This document shows positions 24,746 through 32,382 of a DNA stretch of 32,382 nt, piece by piece (the stretch's first letter is position 1; every line of letters begins with the position of its first letter). The notes under the pieces were generated by a model. It saw only the letters and a list, made by a program, of their open reading frames with translations, did not search any database and was not told where the DNA came from. The translations under genes were made by a program, and so were the position numbers. This DNA is from Pedobacter agri PB92 (GTDB lineage Bacteria > Bacteroidota > Bacteroidia > Sphingobacteriales > Sphingobacteriaceae). The stretch lies in assembly GCF_000258495.1 (NCBI RefSeq), contig NZ_AJLG01000041.1:1-32382 (forward strand), written 5' to 3'.

Positions 24746-25843
24746 ATGAAGAAAAGGTATATCATCTATGCTGTTTTGGCTATTGGCTTGGCCTATTTAG
24801 TATATTACAGGATCAACGCAAACAAAAAACTGGAAGGTAAAGGTGGAGCAGGCGGTGCTCAAACAAAAGGAGGTGGTGCTAAAGGCGGCGGTGCAGGGGC
24901 GCCAATGGTTGTAGAGGGCATTGTGGTTAAGCCAACCTCTTTCGATACAGACCTGGAAGTGACCGGAGCGATAGACGCCAATGAATCTGTGGTGTTAAAA
25001 AGTGAGGTTTCGGGTTTGGTAACAGGAATTTATTTCACCGAAGGAACAAACGTAAGCAAAGGCGCTGTGTTGGTAAAAGTAAATGACAGAGATATACAGG
25101 CACAGTTACAAGAAGCTTTGACTAAACAAAAATTATCCGGCACTACCGAAAACAGATCAAAACAACTTTTAGAAAAAGGTGCCATTAGCCAGGAAGAGTA
25201 TGATATTTCACTTGCTGATTTAACTTCCCTTAAAGCACAAACGCAATTGATCAGGGCGCAACTGGCAAAGACAACCATTCGGGCACCATTTTCAGGGCGG
25301 GTTGGTTTGCGTAGCATTTCTGCAGGCACATATTTAACACCAGCAACAGTAATTGCGAATTTGGTGAGTACGAACCCTGTAAAGGTAACTTTTTCAGTCC
25401 CTGAGAAATACGCAGGGCAGATTAAAATGGGTTCATCTATCACATTTACTACTGATGGTTCTTCAAAACAAAATACCGGAAAGGTTTACGCCATTGAACC
25501 TGGAATTAATGCTGCTACCAGGACACTGCAAATTAGGGCTTTGGCACCAAATGCCGACAATGCGCTACTACCTGGATCGTTTGCCAAAATAAAACTTGCG
25601 CTAAATACTTTAGAAAATGCCATTCTTATTCCTAATCAGGCTATTATTCCGGTGTTAAAGGGAAAAATAGTGTATGTTCAGAAAAACGGAAAAGCACAGG
25701 AAGTTAAGGTGGAAGCCGGAACGCGAACAGACGAAAATATTGTAATTACCTCAGGCTTGAAAGCAGGCGACACGGTTTTGACTACAGGCTCAATGGCGTT
25801 GAAAAAAGATGCCCCGGTAAAAGTTAACCTGGTTAAAGAATAA
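24746..25843 (+). CDS. RND efflux periplasmic adaptor (membrane fusion protein)
   Basis: A 365-residue adaptor of the HlyD/AcrA class that links the inner-membrane RND pump to the outer-membrane channel. An N-terminal membrane anchor (IIYAVLAIGLAYLVYY, no lipobox) is followed by an unusual glycine-rich linker (about 30-53; KGGGAKGGGAGAP). Then come the split lipoyl domain (ESVVLKSEVSGLVTGIYFTEG ... TTIRAPFSGRVGLR), a short helical hairpin (DIQAQLQEALTKQKL ... LLEKGAISQEEYD) and the beta-barrel and membrane-proximal domains (RTLQIRALAPN, LLPGSFAKIKL, IPNQAIIPV). Two bases separate it from the pump gene. The hairpin length is that of AcrA-like adaptors. Confidence 0.94.
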   Translation: MKKRYIIYAVLAIGLAYLVYYRINANKKLEGKGGAGGAQTKGGGAKGGGAGAPMVVEGIVVKPTSFDTDLEVTGAIDANESVVLKSEVSGLVTGIYFTEGTNVSKGAVLVKVNDRDIQAQLQEALTKQKLSGTTENRSKQLLEKGAISQEEYDISLADLTSLKAQTQLIRAQLAKTTIRAPFSGRVGLRSISAGTYLTPATVIANLVSTNPVKVTFSVPEKYAGQIKMGSSITFTTDGSSKQNTGKVYAIEPGINAATRTLQIRALAPNADNALLPGSFAKIKLALNTLENAILIPNQAIIPVLKGKIVYVQKNGKAQEVKVEAGTRTDENIVITSGLKAGDTVLTTGSMALKKDAPVKVNLVKE

Positions 25844-25845
25844 TT

Positions 25846-28800
25846 ATGAGCATCTCCACCACGAGTATAAAGAGACCCGTTCTTGCCATTGTAATGAACC
25901 TACTGATTGTTCTTTTCGGAATAATTGGTTACACATTTCTTGGTGTTCGCGAATATCCATCTATCGATCCAACAGTAGTTTCGGTGAGAACATCTTATCC
26001 TGGGGCAAACTCTGATATTATCGAATCGCAGATTACTGAACCGCTGGAAAAATCAATAAACTCCATCGACGGTATCCGGAATATTTCATCTTCCAGTAAT
26101 CAAGGAACAAGCAACATTACAGTTGAGTTTAACCTCGATAAAAATATTGAAGAAGCAACCAATGATGTTCGTGATAAGGTTTCGCAGGCAGCAAGAAATT
26201 TACCAAGAGATATAGATGGTTTACCAACGGTAAGTAAGGCTGATGCCAACTCCGATCCTATCCTTTCAATGACCATTCAAAGTGATAAGCGGAATACGTT
26301 GCAATTGAGCGATTTTGCCGAAAACGTAATTGCCGATCGGATTCAAACGATACCTGGTGTAAGTAGCGTCCAAATTCAGGGCCAACGGAAATATTCCATG
26401 CGGATCTGGATGGACCCGAATAAGCTGAGTGCCTATGGATTGACCTCGCAGGATATTGTGACTGCTCTGGATAATGAAAACGTAGAATTGCCATCAGGGA
26501 AAATCACTGGGGAAACCACAGAGCTAACGGTAAAAACTTTAGGAAAGCTGGTTAATGAAGATCAATTCAATAATCTGATTCTAAAATCAGACAGCAACCA
26601 GGTGGTGAAACTGAAGGATGTTGGTTATGCTACCCTGGGTTCAGAAAATGAAGAAACGGTTTTAAGGGAATCAGGTAAACCCATGGTTGCTGTTGCCATT
26701 ATTCCTCAGCCCGGTGCAAATTACCTGGATATTAGTAAAGAGTTTTACAATCGCTTTGATAAGCTGAAGGCAGATATGCCAAACGACATTAAGTTGAAGG
26801 TGGCTTTGGATAATACCTTGTTTATTAAACGATCGGTTACGGAAGTTGCCGAAACAATCGGGTTATCACTGGTATTGGTTATTTTAATCATCTACCTTTT
26901 CTTTAGGGATTGGGCAATTGCTTTCAGACCGTTAATTGATATCCCGGTATCGTTGGTATTTACATTTTTTGTAATGTATGCCTTTGGTTTCTCCATCAAC
27001 GTACTAAGCTTACTGGCCATTGTATTGGCTACTGGTTTGGTAGTTGATGATGGTATTGTAGTTACTGAAAATATTTTCAAAAAGGTTGAAGAAGGCATGT
27101 CGCCATTTGAGGCCGCTATAAAGGGTTCTAACGAAATCTTTTTCGCCGTAATTTCCATTTCGATTACACTTGCTGCCGTATTTCTACCCGTTATTTTCCT
27201 TCAAGGCTTTGTGGGCCGATTATTCAGGGAGTTTGGCGTTGTAATCGGAGCAGCCGTTTTAATTTCTGCCTTTGTTTCGTTGACGTTAACGCCAATGTTA
27301 AACGCATACCTTATGAAAAAGGGCGGACATAAACCTTCGCGGTTTTACAACTGGACAGAACCCTACTTCATTAAGCTGAATGATGCTTACGCAGCTAACC
27401 TGAACAAATTTTTAGATAGGCGTTGGCTTTCGATTCCTATTATCGTGGTTTGTATGGGATTGATATTTCTCTTTTGGAAACTTTTACCAAAGGAAACAGC
27501 CCCTTATGATGATCGAAATGCGATCAACATGACCGCAACCTTGCCTGAAGGTGCATCATTTACTTCAACGGATAAATTCATCATGAAGTTGAATCAGATG
27601 GTAATTGATTCCGTTCCGGAGAAAAATGTGAATATTACCATTACTTCTCCAGGATTTGGAGGTGCAGGTTCTACCAACTCAGGCTTTGTACGTATGGGCC
27701 TGATTGATGCCGGAGACCGTGAGCGTTCGCAAAAAGAAATTGCAGATATGCTGACTAAAATCACCAAAAAATATACGGAGGGAAAAGTAATCGTAAATCA
27801 GCAGCCAACCATTTCCGTTGGCCGTAGAGGAGGTTTGCCCATCAGTTATATTATCCAGGCGCAAAATTTTGAAAAACTGAGAGAGAAAGTGCCTTTGTTT
27901 ATGGATGCGGTTTCAAAAGATCCAACTTTTACCGTTTCTGATGTTAACTTAAAATTCAACAAACCAGAAATTAATTTAACTATCGATCGTGATAAGGCTA
28001 AGAACCTCGGTGTTTCGATATCCGCGATAGCGCAAACTTTAAATTTAGGTTTAAGCGGGCAACGTTTTTCTTACTTCTTTATGAATGGAAAACAATACCA
28101 GGTAATTGGCCAGTTTGATCGTGTCGACCGTAAAGATCCGCTTGATTTAAGTTCAGTTTATGTGCGTAGCGATAAAGGAGAACTGATTCAGTTGGATAAT
28201 TTAGTTACTGCAAAAGAAGAAAGCAGTCCGCCACAATTATACCGAAACAACCGTTTTATTTCAGCAACAGTTTCTGCTGGTTTATCGCCGGGTAAAAGTA
28301 TTGGCGATGGTATCGATGCGATGGATAAAATCGCTGATAAAGTACTGGACGAAACCTTTTCTACTGATTTAAGTGGAGAATCACGGGATTTTAAGGAAAG
28401 TTCATCAAATACCTTCTTTGCTTTTGGTTTAGCTTTACTATTGGTTTATCTGATTTTATCAGCACAATTTGAAAGTTTCAAAGATCCGATTATTATCATT
28501 TTAACGGTACCAATGGCCGTTGCAGGGGCATTTTTATCACTTTGGTTATGTGGACAAAGCTGGAACATCTTTAGCCAGATTGGTACCATTATGTTAATTG
28601 GTTTGGTAACTAAAAATGGTATTTTAATAGTAGAATTTGCCAATCAGTTGAAAGAAAAAGGCGTGGCTATCCCCGAGGCCATTCGCGAAGCATCGGTTTC
28701 ACGTTTACGCCCCATTCTGATGACGAGTTTAGCCATCGCTATTGGTGCTTTGCCTATTGCTATGGCGTTAGGTGCCGCGGCAAAAAGCAGAATGAGTATG

Positions 28801-28956
28801 GGAACTGTAATTGTGGGTGGAACAATGTTTTCATTGGTGTTAACCCTTTTTGTAATTCCGGCAATTTACTCCTACTGGGCCAAACCTTATAAACCAAATA
28901 AAGAACTAAAAAATGCCGATCGTTTTGAACATGAAGCAACACACATAGCAGAATAA
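25846..28956 (+). CDS. RND efflux pump inner-membrane transporter (AcrB/MexF-like)
   Basis: A proton-driven efflux transporter of the HAE1 (AcrB-like) type, 1036 residues, which is the usual length. It shows the expected 12-helix plan: TM1 near the N-terminus (RPVLAIVMNLLIVLFGIIGY), a large periplasmic loop, TM2-6 (about 340-480), a second loop and TM7-12. Proton-relay residues are present: D401 and D402 in GLVVDDGIVVTEN and K923 in GLVTKNGILIVEFAN. Substrates cannot be read from the sequence; multidrug or solvent export is typical and heavy-metal pumps are unlikely. Middle gene of a three-gene operon with one intergenic base to the channel gene, forming the complete adaptor-pump-channel complex. 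Confidence 0.95.
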   Translation: MSISTTSIKRPVLAIVMNLLIVLFGIIGYTFLGVREYPSIDPTVVSVRTSYPGANSDIIESQITEPLEKSINSIDGIRNISSSSNQGTSNITVEFNLDKNIEEATNDVRDKVSQAARNLPRDIDGLPTVSKADANSDPILSMTIQSDKRNTLQLSDFAENVIADRIQTIPGVSSVQIQGQRKYSMRIWMDPNKLSAYGLTSQDIVTALDNENVELPSGKITGETTELTVKTLGKLVNEDQFNNLILKSDSNQVVKLKDVGYATLGSENEETVLRESGKPMVAVAIIPQPGANYLDISKEFYNRFDKLKADMPNDIKLKVALDNTLFIKRSVTEVAETIGLSLVLVILIIYLFFRDWAIAFRPLIDIPVSLVFTFFVMYAFGFSINVLSLLAIVLATGLVVDDGIVVTENIFKKVEEGMSPFEAAIKGSNEIFFAVISISITLAAVFLPVIFLQGFVGRLFREFGVVIGAAVLISAFVSLTLTPMLNAYLMKKGGHKPSRFYNWTEPYFIKLNDAYAANLNKFLDRRWLSIPIIVVCMGLIFLFWKLLPKETAPYDDRNAINMTATLPEGASFTSTDKFIMKLNQMVIDSVPEKNVNITITSPGFGGAGSTNSGFVRMGLIDAGDRERSQKEIADMLTKITKKYTEGKVIVNQQPTISVGRRGGLPISYIIQAQNFEKLREKVPLFMDAVSKDPTFTVSDVNLKFNKPEINLTIDRDKAKNLGVSISAIAQTLNLGLSGQRFSYFFMNGKQYQVIGQFDRVDRKDPLDLSSVYVRSDKGELIQLDNLVTAKEESSPPQLYRNNRFISATVSAGLSPGKSIGDGIDAMDKIADKVLDETFSTDLSGESRDFKESSSNTFFAFGLALLLVYLILSAQFESFKDPIIIILTVPMAVAGAFLSLWLCGQSWNIFSQIGTIMLIGLVTKNGILIVEFANQLKEKGVAIPEAIREASVSRLRPILMTSLAIAIGALPIAMALGAAAKSRMSMGTVIVGGTMFSLVLTLFVIPAIYSYWAKPYKPNKELKNADRFEHEATHIAE

Positions 28957-28957
28957 G

Positions 28958-30268
28958 ATGAGTAAGAAATTTAAAATAGCTATATTCCTATTCAGCTTAT
29001 CCATTTCAGGGTTTGCACAGGAAAAACTCAGCTTAAGGGAAGCAATTTCCATCGCATTGCAGAATAACTACGATATTAAAATTAGTAAAAACGAAATTGA
29101 CATCGCAAAAAATAATGCCAATATCGGAAATGCAGGCATGTTGCCAACAATTGATGGTACTTATACCAATGGTGGAAGTATTCAAAATACCAGGCAAACG
29201 CCGGTTACCGGTGAAGATCGCGTGATCAGGGGAGCCAGAAGTACAAATAATAGTTACGGTGCTGATTTGAACTGGACTATTTTTGACGGCTTCACCATGT
29301 TTGCAAATTACGATCGGTTAAAAGAATTGCAAAAACAAGGTGAAGTAAATGCCAGGTTAACCATTTTAACTACTGTTTCGGATGTGATTGCAGCATATTA
29401 TGATGTGGTAAGACAGCAGCAACTACTGATAGCTGCAGATAGTGCCATTGATGTTTCTGTTTGGCGCACTAATATTGCAAAAACTAAATTAGAACTGGGC
29501 CGCGGCTCGAAGCTCGATGTTTTGACCGCTCAGGTAGATTATAATACCGACACCTCAAACTTTATTCAGGTTAAAAACTTCTTACAGATTGCAAAGGTGC
29601 GCTTAAACCAATTAATGGTTAGAGATATTGGCACAGGCTTTACCGTTGCAGATAGCATTGATGTAGATAGAGGAATATTATTTAGCAAACAGGCAGAAAT
29701 TGCTGAACAGCAAAACCCGAATGTTCAAAATGCATTTATCAATCAAAAAATAGCAGCTTTAAATCTGAAATCTATTAAGGGCGCCAGATATCCGGCAATT
29801 ATTTTAAACTCTGGTTACAGTAGAGCCAAAAGCACAAGTCCGACAGGCTTTAACCAGCGCTTTGCCGCCAATGGATTTACTTATGGAGTTACCGCAAGCC
29901 TTAATTTATTTAATGGTTTTTTGCAGCGGCAGCAGGAACGGAATGCTAAAATTGATATCGAAAACTCTACGTTAAACTTGAGCAAAACCAAACTGGATGT
30001 AAATTCACAGCTTTTAACCGCTTACCAGAATTATGCAACATACCTGGATTTAATTAAGCTCGAACAACGTAACGTAGATATTGCGAAAGAAAATCTCGAC
30101 ATTACCATGGCCAAATATCGCCTGGGTAGTATTGCTCCTTTAGAGCTTAGGGAGGCTCAGCGTAATGCTATTGATGCACAGAATCGATTTATTGAGATGC
30201 AGTTCCAGGCTAAAATTGCTGAAACCACACTCAAAGAAATCAGCGGAAATATAGATTTATCCAATTAA
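28958..30268 (+). CDS. TolC-family outer-membrane efflux channel
   Basis: A 436-residue outer-membrane factor that completes the RND efflux complex. The signal peptide is MSKKFKIAIFLFSLSISGFAQ. Two structural repeats follow, each with long helices and membrane strands. The typical starts are LSLREAISIALQNNYDIKISKNEIDIAKNN in repeat one (about 24-53, read in parts) and TASLNLFNGFLQRQQERNA in repeat two. ELGRGSKLDVLTAQVDYN and MAKYRLGSIAPLELREAQRN are the paired helix signatures of the family. There is no lipobox cysteine at the cleavage site. The order adaptor-pump-channel is the standard Bacteroidota arrangement. No terminator follows; a kinase gene starts 16 nt later and may be in the same transcript. 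Confidence 0.94.
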   Translation: MSKKFKIAIFLFSLSISGFAQEKLSLREAISIALQNNYDIKISKNEIDIAKNNANIGNAGMLPTIDGTYTNGGSIQNTRQTPVTGEDRVIRGARSTNNSYGADLNWTIFDGFTMFANYDRLKELQKQGEVNARLTILTTVSDVIAAYYDVVRQQQLLIAADSAIDVSVWRTNIAKTKLELGRGSKLDVLTAQVDYNTDTSNFIQVKNFLQIAKVRLNQLMVRDIGTGFTVADSIDVDRGILFSKQAEIAEQQNPNVQNAFINQKIAALNLKSIKGARYPAIILNSGYSRAKSTSPTGFNQRFAANGFTYGVTASLNLFNGFLQRQQERNAKIDIENSTLNLSKTKLDVNSQLLTAYQNYATYLDLIKLEQRNVDIAKENLDITMAKYRLGSIAPLELREAQRNAIDAQNRFIEMQFQAKIAETTLKEISGNIDLSN

Positions 30269-30284
30269 TTTTTATATTTATTCC

Positions 30285-31148
30285 ATGATACTTGTTGCAG
30301 ACAGTGGCTCATCAAAAACAGATTGGATGGGTTATCTTAATGGCGAAACCCTTAAATTTAATACGCCTGGAATCAATCCTTATTTTTTAAGTGAAGAAGA
30401 TATTAGCAAATTGATCGCTAAAAACGAAACGATGATGCTATATGCCGATCAGGTAAAAGAAATTTACTTTTTTGGTGCGGGTTGCTCCTCTCCTGATAAG
30501 CATGAAGTGGTTTCAAACGGATTATCTGCGGTTTTTACAAACGCTTTTATTTCGGTTGACCATGATCTTTTAGGATCTGTTTACGCTACATGTGGCAATG
30601 CGGAAGGTTTAAATTGTATTTTAGGTACAGGGTCCAACATTTGCTATTTTGACGGTAAAAAAATTCACGACGGTCATCATGGATTAGGTTATGTTTTGGG
30701 CGACGAAGGTTCTGGCACTTTTTTCGGAAAAAAGGTTCTTTTGGCGTATCTATACAACAAAATGCCGGCTGCGCTGGCTGCTGAGTTTAAAAAAACTTTT
30801 CCCGCAGAAAAAGAGCAGATTATCACCAATGTATATCAAAAGCCTTTCCCTAACATATATTTAGCTGGTTTTAGCCGTTTCATGGCCGATCACAAGGACC
30901 ACCCCTTTATTCAGAATATTTTAAAAACCGGATTTCAGGAATTTGTAGATACAAACGTAAAAGATTATCCAAAACATAAGAATGTACCTTGCCATTTTGT
31001 AGGTTCAATTGCTTACTATTATCAGGAGGCTTTAGTTGAAGTTTTACAGGCAAATGGAATTGAGCCAGGCAAAATCCTGCAGAAACCAATTGATGATTTA
31101 TTTAACTTCATCCTTCAAAAAGAAGGAATTGTAAGGCAGGCGATTTAA
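30285..31148 (+). CDS. BadF/BadG/BcrA/BcrD-type ATPase, probable N-acetylglucosamine kinase
   Basis: A 287-residue sugar-kinase-fold (ASKHA) protein. It has the phosphate-1 loop (LVADSGSSKTDWMGY, residues 3-17), an aspartate-containing region (ISVDHDLLGSVYATCG), the phosphate-2 loop (CILGTGSNICYFDG) and the conserved GLGYVLGDEGSGTFFGKK. Relatives in this phylum are annotated as N-acetylglucosamine kinases, which would phosphorylate amino sugars, perhaps from recycled cell wall. That substrate is assigned by family, not shown. It lies 16 nt after the TolC-family gene, with no sequence-based link to efflux. A hairpin (AGGCGAT at 31138-31144 with ATCGCCT at 31160-31166) overlaps the stop and may weakly terminate. 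Cytoplasmic. Confidence 0.85.
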   Translation: MILVADSGSSKTDWMGYLNGETLKFNTPGINPYFLSEEDISKLIAKNETMMLYADQVKEIYFFGAGCSSPDKHEVVSNGLSAVFTNAFISVDHDLLGSVYATCGNAEGLNCILGTGSNICYFDGKKIHDGHHGLGYVLGDEGSGTFFGKKVLLAYLYNKMPAALAAEFKKTFPAEKEQIITNVYQKPFPNIYLAGFSRFMADHKDHPFIQNILKTGFQEFVDTNVKDYPKHKNVPCHFVGSIAYYYQEALVEVLQANGIEPGKILQKPIDDLFNFILQKEGIVRQAI

Positions 31149-31225
31149 TTTTGGCAATTATCGCCTTATAAACTTATTGTTAAAATATTTTTAAGATTGT
31201 AAACATAACCACATACATTTTGTTA

Positions 31226-31233
31226 TAATTTTG
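31226..31233 (+). promoter_or_regulatory. -7 promoter element of the response regulator gene
   Basis: TAATTTTG is an exact TAnnTTTG match, 26 nt before the ATG at 31260. There is no TTG at the usual -33 distance. The gene therefore seems to be transcribed separately from the kinase gene. Confidence 0.45.
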
Positions 31234-31259
31234 GAGGCACATACATTGCGCAATAGAAT

Positions 31260-31652
31260 ATGAAGAGAATATTAGTAGTAGACGACGACATTGAGGTTTT
31301 AGAAACCATACAATTAATACTCGAAATTGGCGGTTTCAAGGTTTCGGCACTGAACGATGGCGAAGAGGTTTTTAACAGAATTGAAACATTCAATCCTGAT
31401 TTGATTTTACTTGATATTTCTTTAGGCCATATTGATGGTAGGGTTTTGTGCGAACAACTGAAATCGATAGAAAGTACTTCGAAAATTCCTATTTTATTGA
31501 TTTCCGGATTGTACGATGCGAAAGACTTTACTACTCTAAATTATGGCCAGGATGATTTCCTATCCAAACCTTTCCAGATGGATGTATTGCTGAAAAAAAT
31601 TACCAAAATTCTTAATCTGGAAGAAAGCGAACCAAGCTTCCTCTTAAATTAA
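31260..31652 (+). CDS. Single-domain response regulator (CheY-like receiver)
   Basis: A 130-residue receiver domain with no output domain. The acidic pocket is D8-D9-D10 (ILVVDDDIEVLE), the phospho-acceptor is D52 (LILLDISLG), the switch position is S82 (ILLISG) and the conserved lysine is K103 (DDFLSKPF). All key residues are present, so it should accept phosphate from a histidine kinase. No kinase gene is in the window, so the partner is unknown. Stand-alone receivers usually act in phosphorelays or by protein binding. It has its own -7 box and a strong terminator 20 nt after the stop, so it is probably monocistronic. Cytoplasmic. Confidence 0.92.
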   Translation: MKRILVVDDDIEVLETIQLILEIGGFKVSALNDGEEVFNRIETFNPDLILLDISLGHIDGRVLCEQLKSIESTSKIPILLISGLYDAKDFTTLNYGQDDFLSKPFQMDVLLKKITKILNLEESEPSFLLN

Positions 31653-31672
31653 TAAAACACATATAATATTTC

Positions 31673-31708
31673 AAGCCAAAAAACTTAATTGTTTTTTGGC
31701 TTTTTTTT
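31673..31708 (+). terminator. Rho-independent terminator of the response regulator gene
   Basis: AAGCCAAAAAAC (31673-31684), a TTAATT loop, then GTTTTTTGGCTT (31691-31702) form a perfect 12-bp stem followed by more T to 31708. It begins 20 nt after the stop codon. Confidence 0.88.
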
Positions 31709-32041
31709 ATTCCTCAAAACTTTGTGTGTTATTGATTCACCATGCTGGCTGGTAAGAATGCAAGCTGCTATAACTAGTAATTTTTTGATCTTTGAAACAC
31801 CAACCTAAACTGCTATAAGCCCCATTTCTATCCTCTTGTCATTTCAAGTCCGAATTTTCATCGGATTTATTAATCTCATAGAGTAACCAGCTGTACAATT
31901 AAGATTACATTTCAGCTATTGAGAGTATCAACTGATAAGTGAACCCAGCATTATAACTGCTCCCATCTGTCATTTTGGCAAATAAAATCGTTTGGAACAA
32001 GCATTGATGTGCAAGAGTTAAATTAAACAATTTATTTACAT
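31709..32041. other. Intergenic region upstream of htpG
   Basis: A 333-bp gap without a supported ORF. A short hairpin, AAGTCCGA with TCGGATTT around an ATTTTCA loop, lies near 31848-31870. Upstream of htpG I see no CIRCE repeat (TTAGCACTC / GAGTGCTAA), no sigma-54 site with a proper -12 GC, and no exact TAnnTTTG box. How htpG is transcribed is therefore not evident from the sequence. Confidence 0.5.
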
Positions 32042-32382
32042 ATGAGCATACAGGAAAAAGGAAATATCTCCATACACACCGAGAATATTTTCCCGATAAT
32101 TAAGAAGTTTTTATACTCAGATAACGAGATTTTTCTTCGTGAGTTGGTTTCTAACGCGGTAGATGCGGTTCAGAAAATCAAAAGACTAGGTTCATTAGGT
32201 CAGTTTAATGGCGAAGTGGGTCAGCCTTTAGTGCAGGTTGCGGTTGATAAAGAAGCAAAAACCATAACCATTAGCGATAATGGTTTGGGTATGACTGCCG
32301 AAGAGATTAAAAAATACATCAACCAGGTTGCATTTTCTGGCGCAAGTGAGTTTGTAGAAAAATTTAAAGATGCGAAAGATGC
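32042..32382 (+). CDS. htpG: Molecular chaperone HtpG (Hsp90), 5' part
   Basis: The first 113 codons of bacterial Hsp90, cut by the right edge; a full protein would be over 600 residues. The start MSIQEKGNISIHTENIFPII is typical of the phylum. The GHKL ATPase domain begins with FLRELVSNAVDAVQKIK, which holds the catalytic Glu (E34) and Mg-binding Asn (N38). ISDNGLGMTAEEI carries the ATP-binding D-x-G-x-G, and NQVAFSGASEF leads into the lid. HtpG is an ATP-driven cytosolic chaperone that helps proteins fold under stress. It is preceded by a long non-coding gap and is probably monocistronic at its 5' side. Confidence 0.95.
   Translation, partial: MSIQEKGNISIHTENIFPIIKKFLYSDNEIFLRELVSNAVDAVQKIKRLGSLGQFNGEVGQPLVQVAVDKEAKTITISDNGLGMTAEEIKKYINQVAFSGASEFVEKFKDAKD

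Noticed and set aside
31970..32000. Sigma-54 or CIRCE control of htpG (TTGGCA ... TTTGGAAC)
   Set aside because: The -12 GC of sigma-54 sites is missing at the right spacing, and no 9-nt CIRCE arms are present.

Overview
The window looks like chromosomal DNA of a Bacteroidota bacterium, most likely a Sphingobacteriaceae member close to Pedobacter. The DNA is AT-rich. Several intergenic regions carry the Bacteroidota promoter pattern TAnnTTTG, sometimes with an upstream TTG or TTTG. Recognisable ribosome binding sites are rare, and the protein families (FKBP lipoproteins, DUF4139 protein, SusC-like motif, M61 peptidase, OmpA with a TSP3-like segment) fit this phylum. The genus is inferred from family resemblance only. 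No tRNA, rRNA, CRISPR array, insertion sequence or prophage gene was seen.

Layout. 1-2782 (-): 2-oxoglutarate dehydrogenase E1 (sucA), cut by the left edge at or very near its 3' end. 3050-8491: a light/UV-repair neighbourhood with a DASH-type cryptochrome/photolyase (-), a DUF4139 protein carrying a SusC-like motif (+), a TIGR01777 SDR protein (+) and a class I photolyase gene (+) broken by two compensating indels. 8488-10399 (-): three tandem FKBP-type prolyl isomerase lipoproteins. 10531-16718 (-): a fatty-acid beta-oxidation operon in transcription order marR, FadN-type 3-hydroxyacyl-CoA dehydrogenase/enoyl-CoA hydratase, thiolase, acyl-CoA dehydrogenase. Two long palindromic elements lie in the intergenic gaps on either side of the thiolase gene. 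16852-18168 (-): OmpA-family protein with its own terminator. 18267-21735 (-): long-chain acyl-CoA ligase overlapping gamma-glutamyltransferase. 22001-22465 (+): small outer-membrane beta-barrel. 22560-24392 (-): M61 peptidase. 24746-30268 (+): complete tripartite RND efflux operon. 30285-31148 (+): BadF-type sugar kinase. 31260-31652 (+): single-domain response regulator. 32042-end (+): 5' part of htpG.

How it fits together. The acyl-CoA ligase activates fatty acids and the four-gene operon oxidises them. The MarR-type regulator is the first gene of that operon, and its promoter carries two palindromes around the -33 and start-site regions, which suggests autoregulation. The acetyl-CoA produced feeds the TCA cycle, to which SucA belongs. 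Most of the window is ordinary housekeeping and envelope biology, and I found no convincing new multi-gene system. The best leads are the doubly shifted photolyase gene, the paired palindromes inside the fad operon, the SusC-like motif inside a DUF4139 protein, and the MarR promoter/operator architecture.
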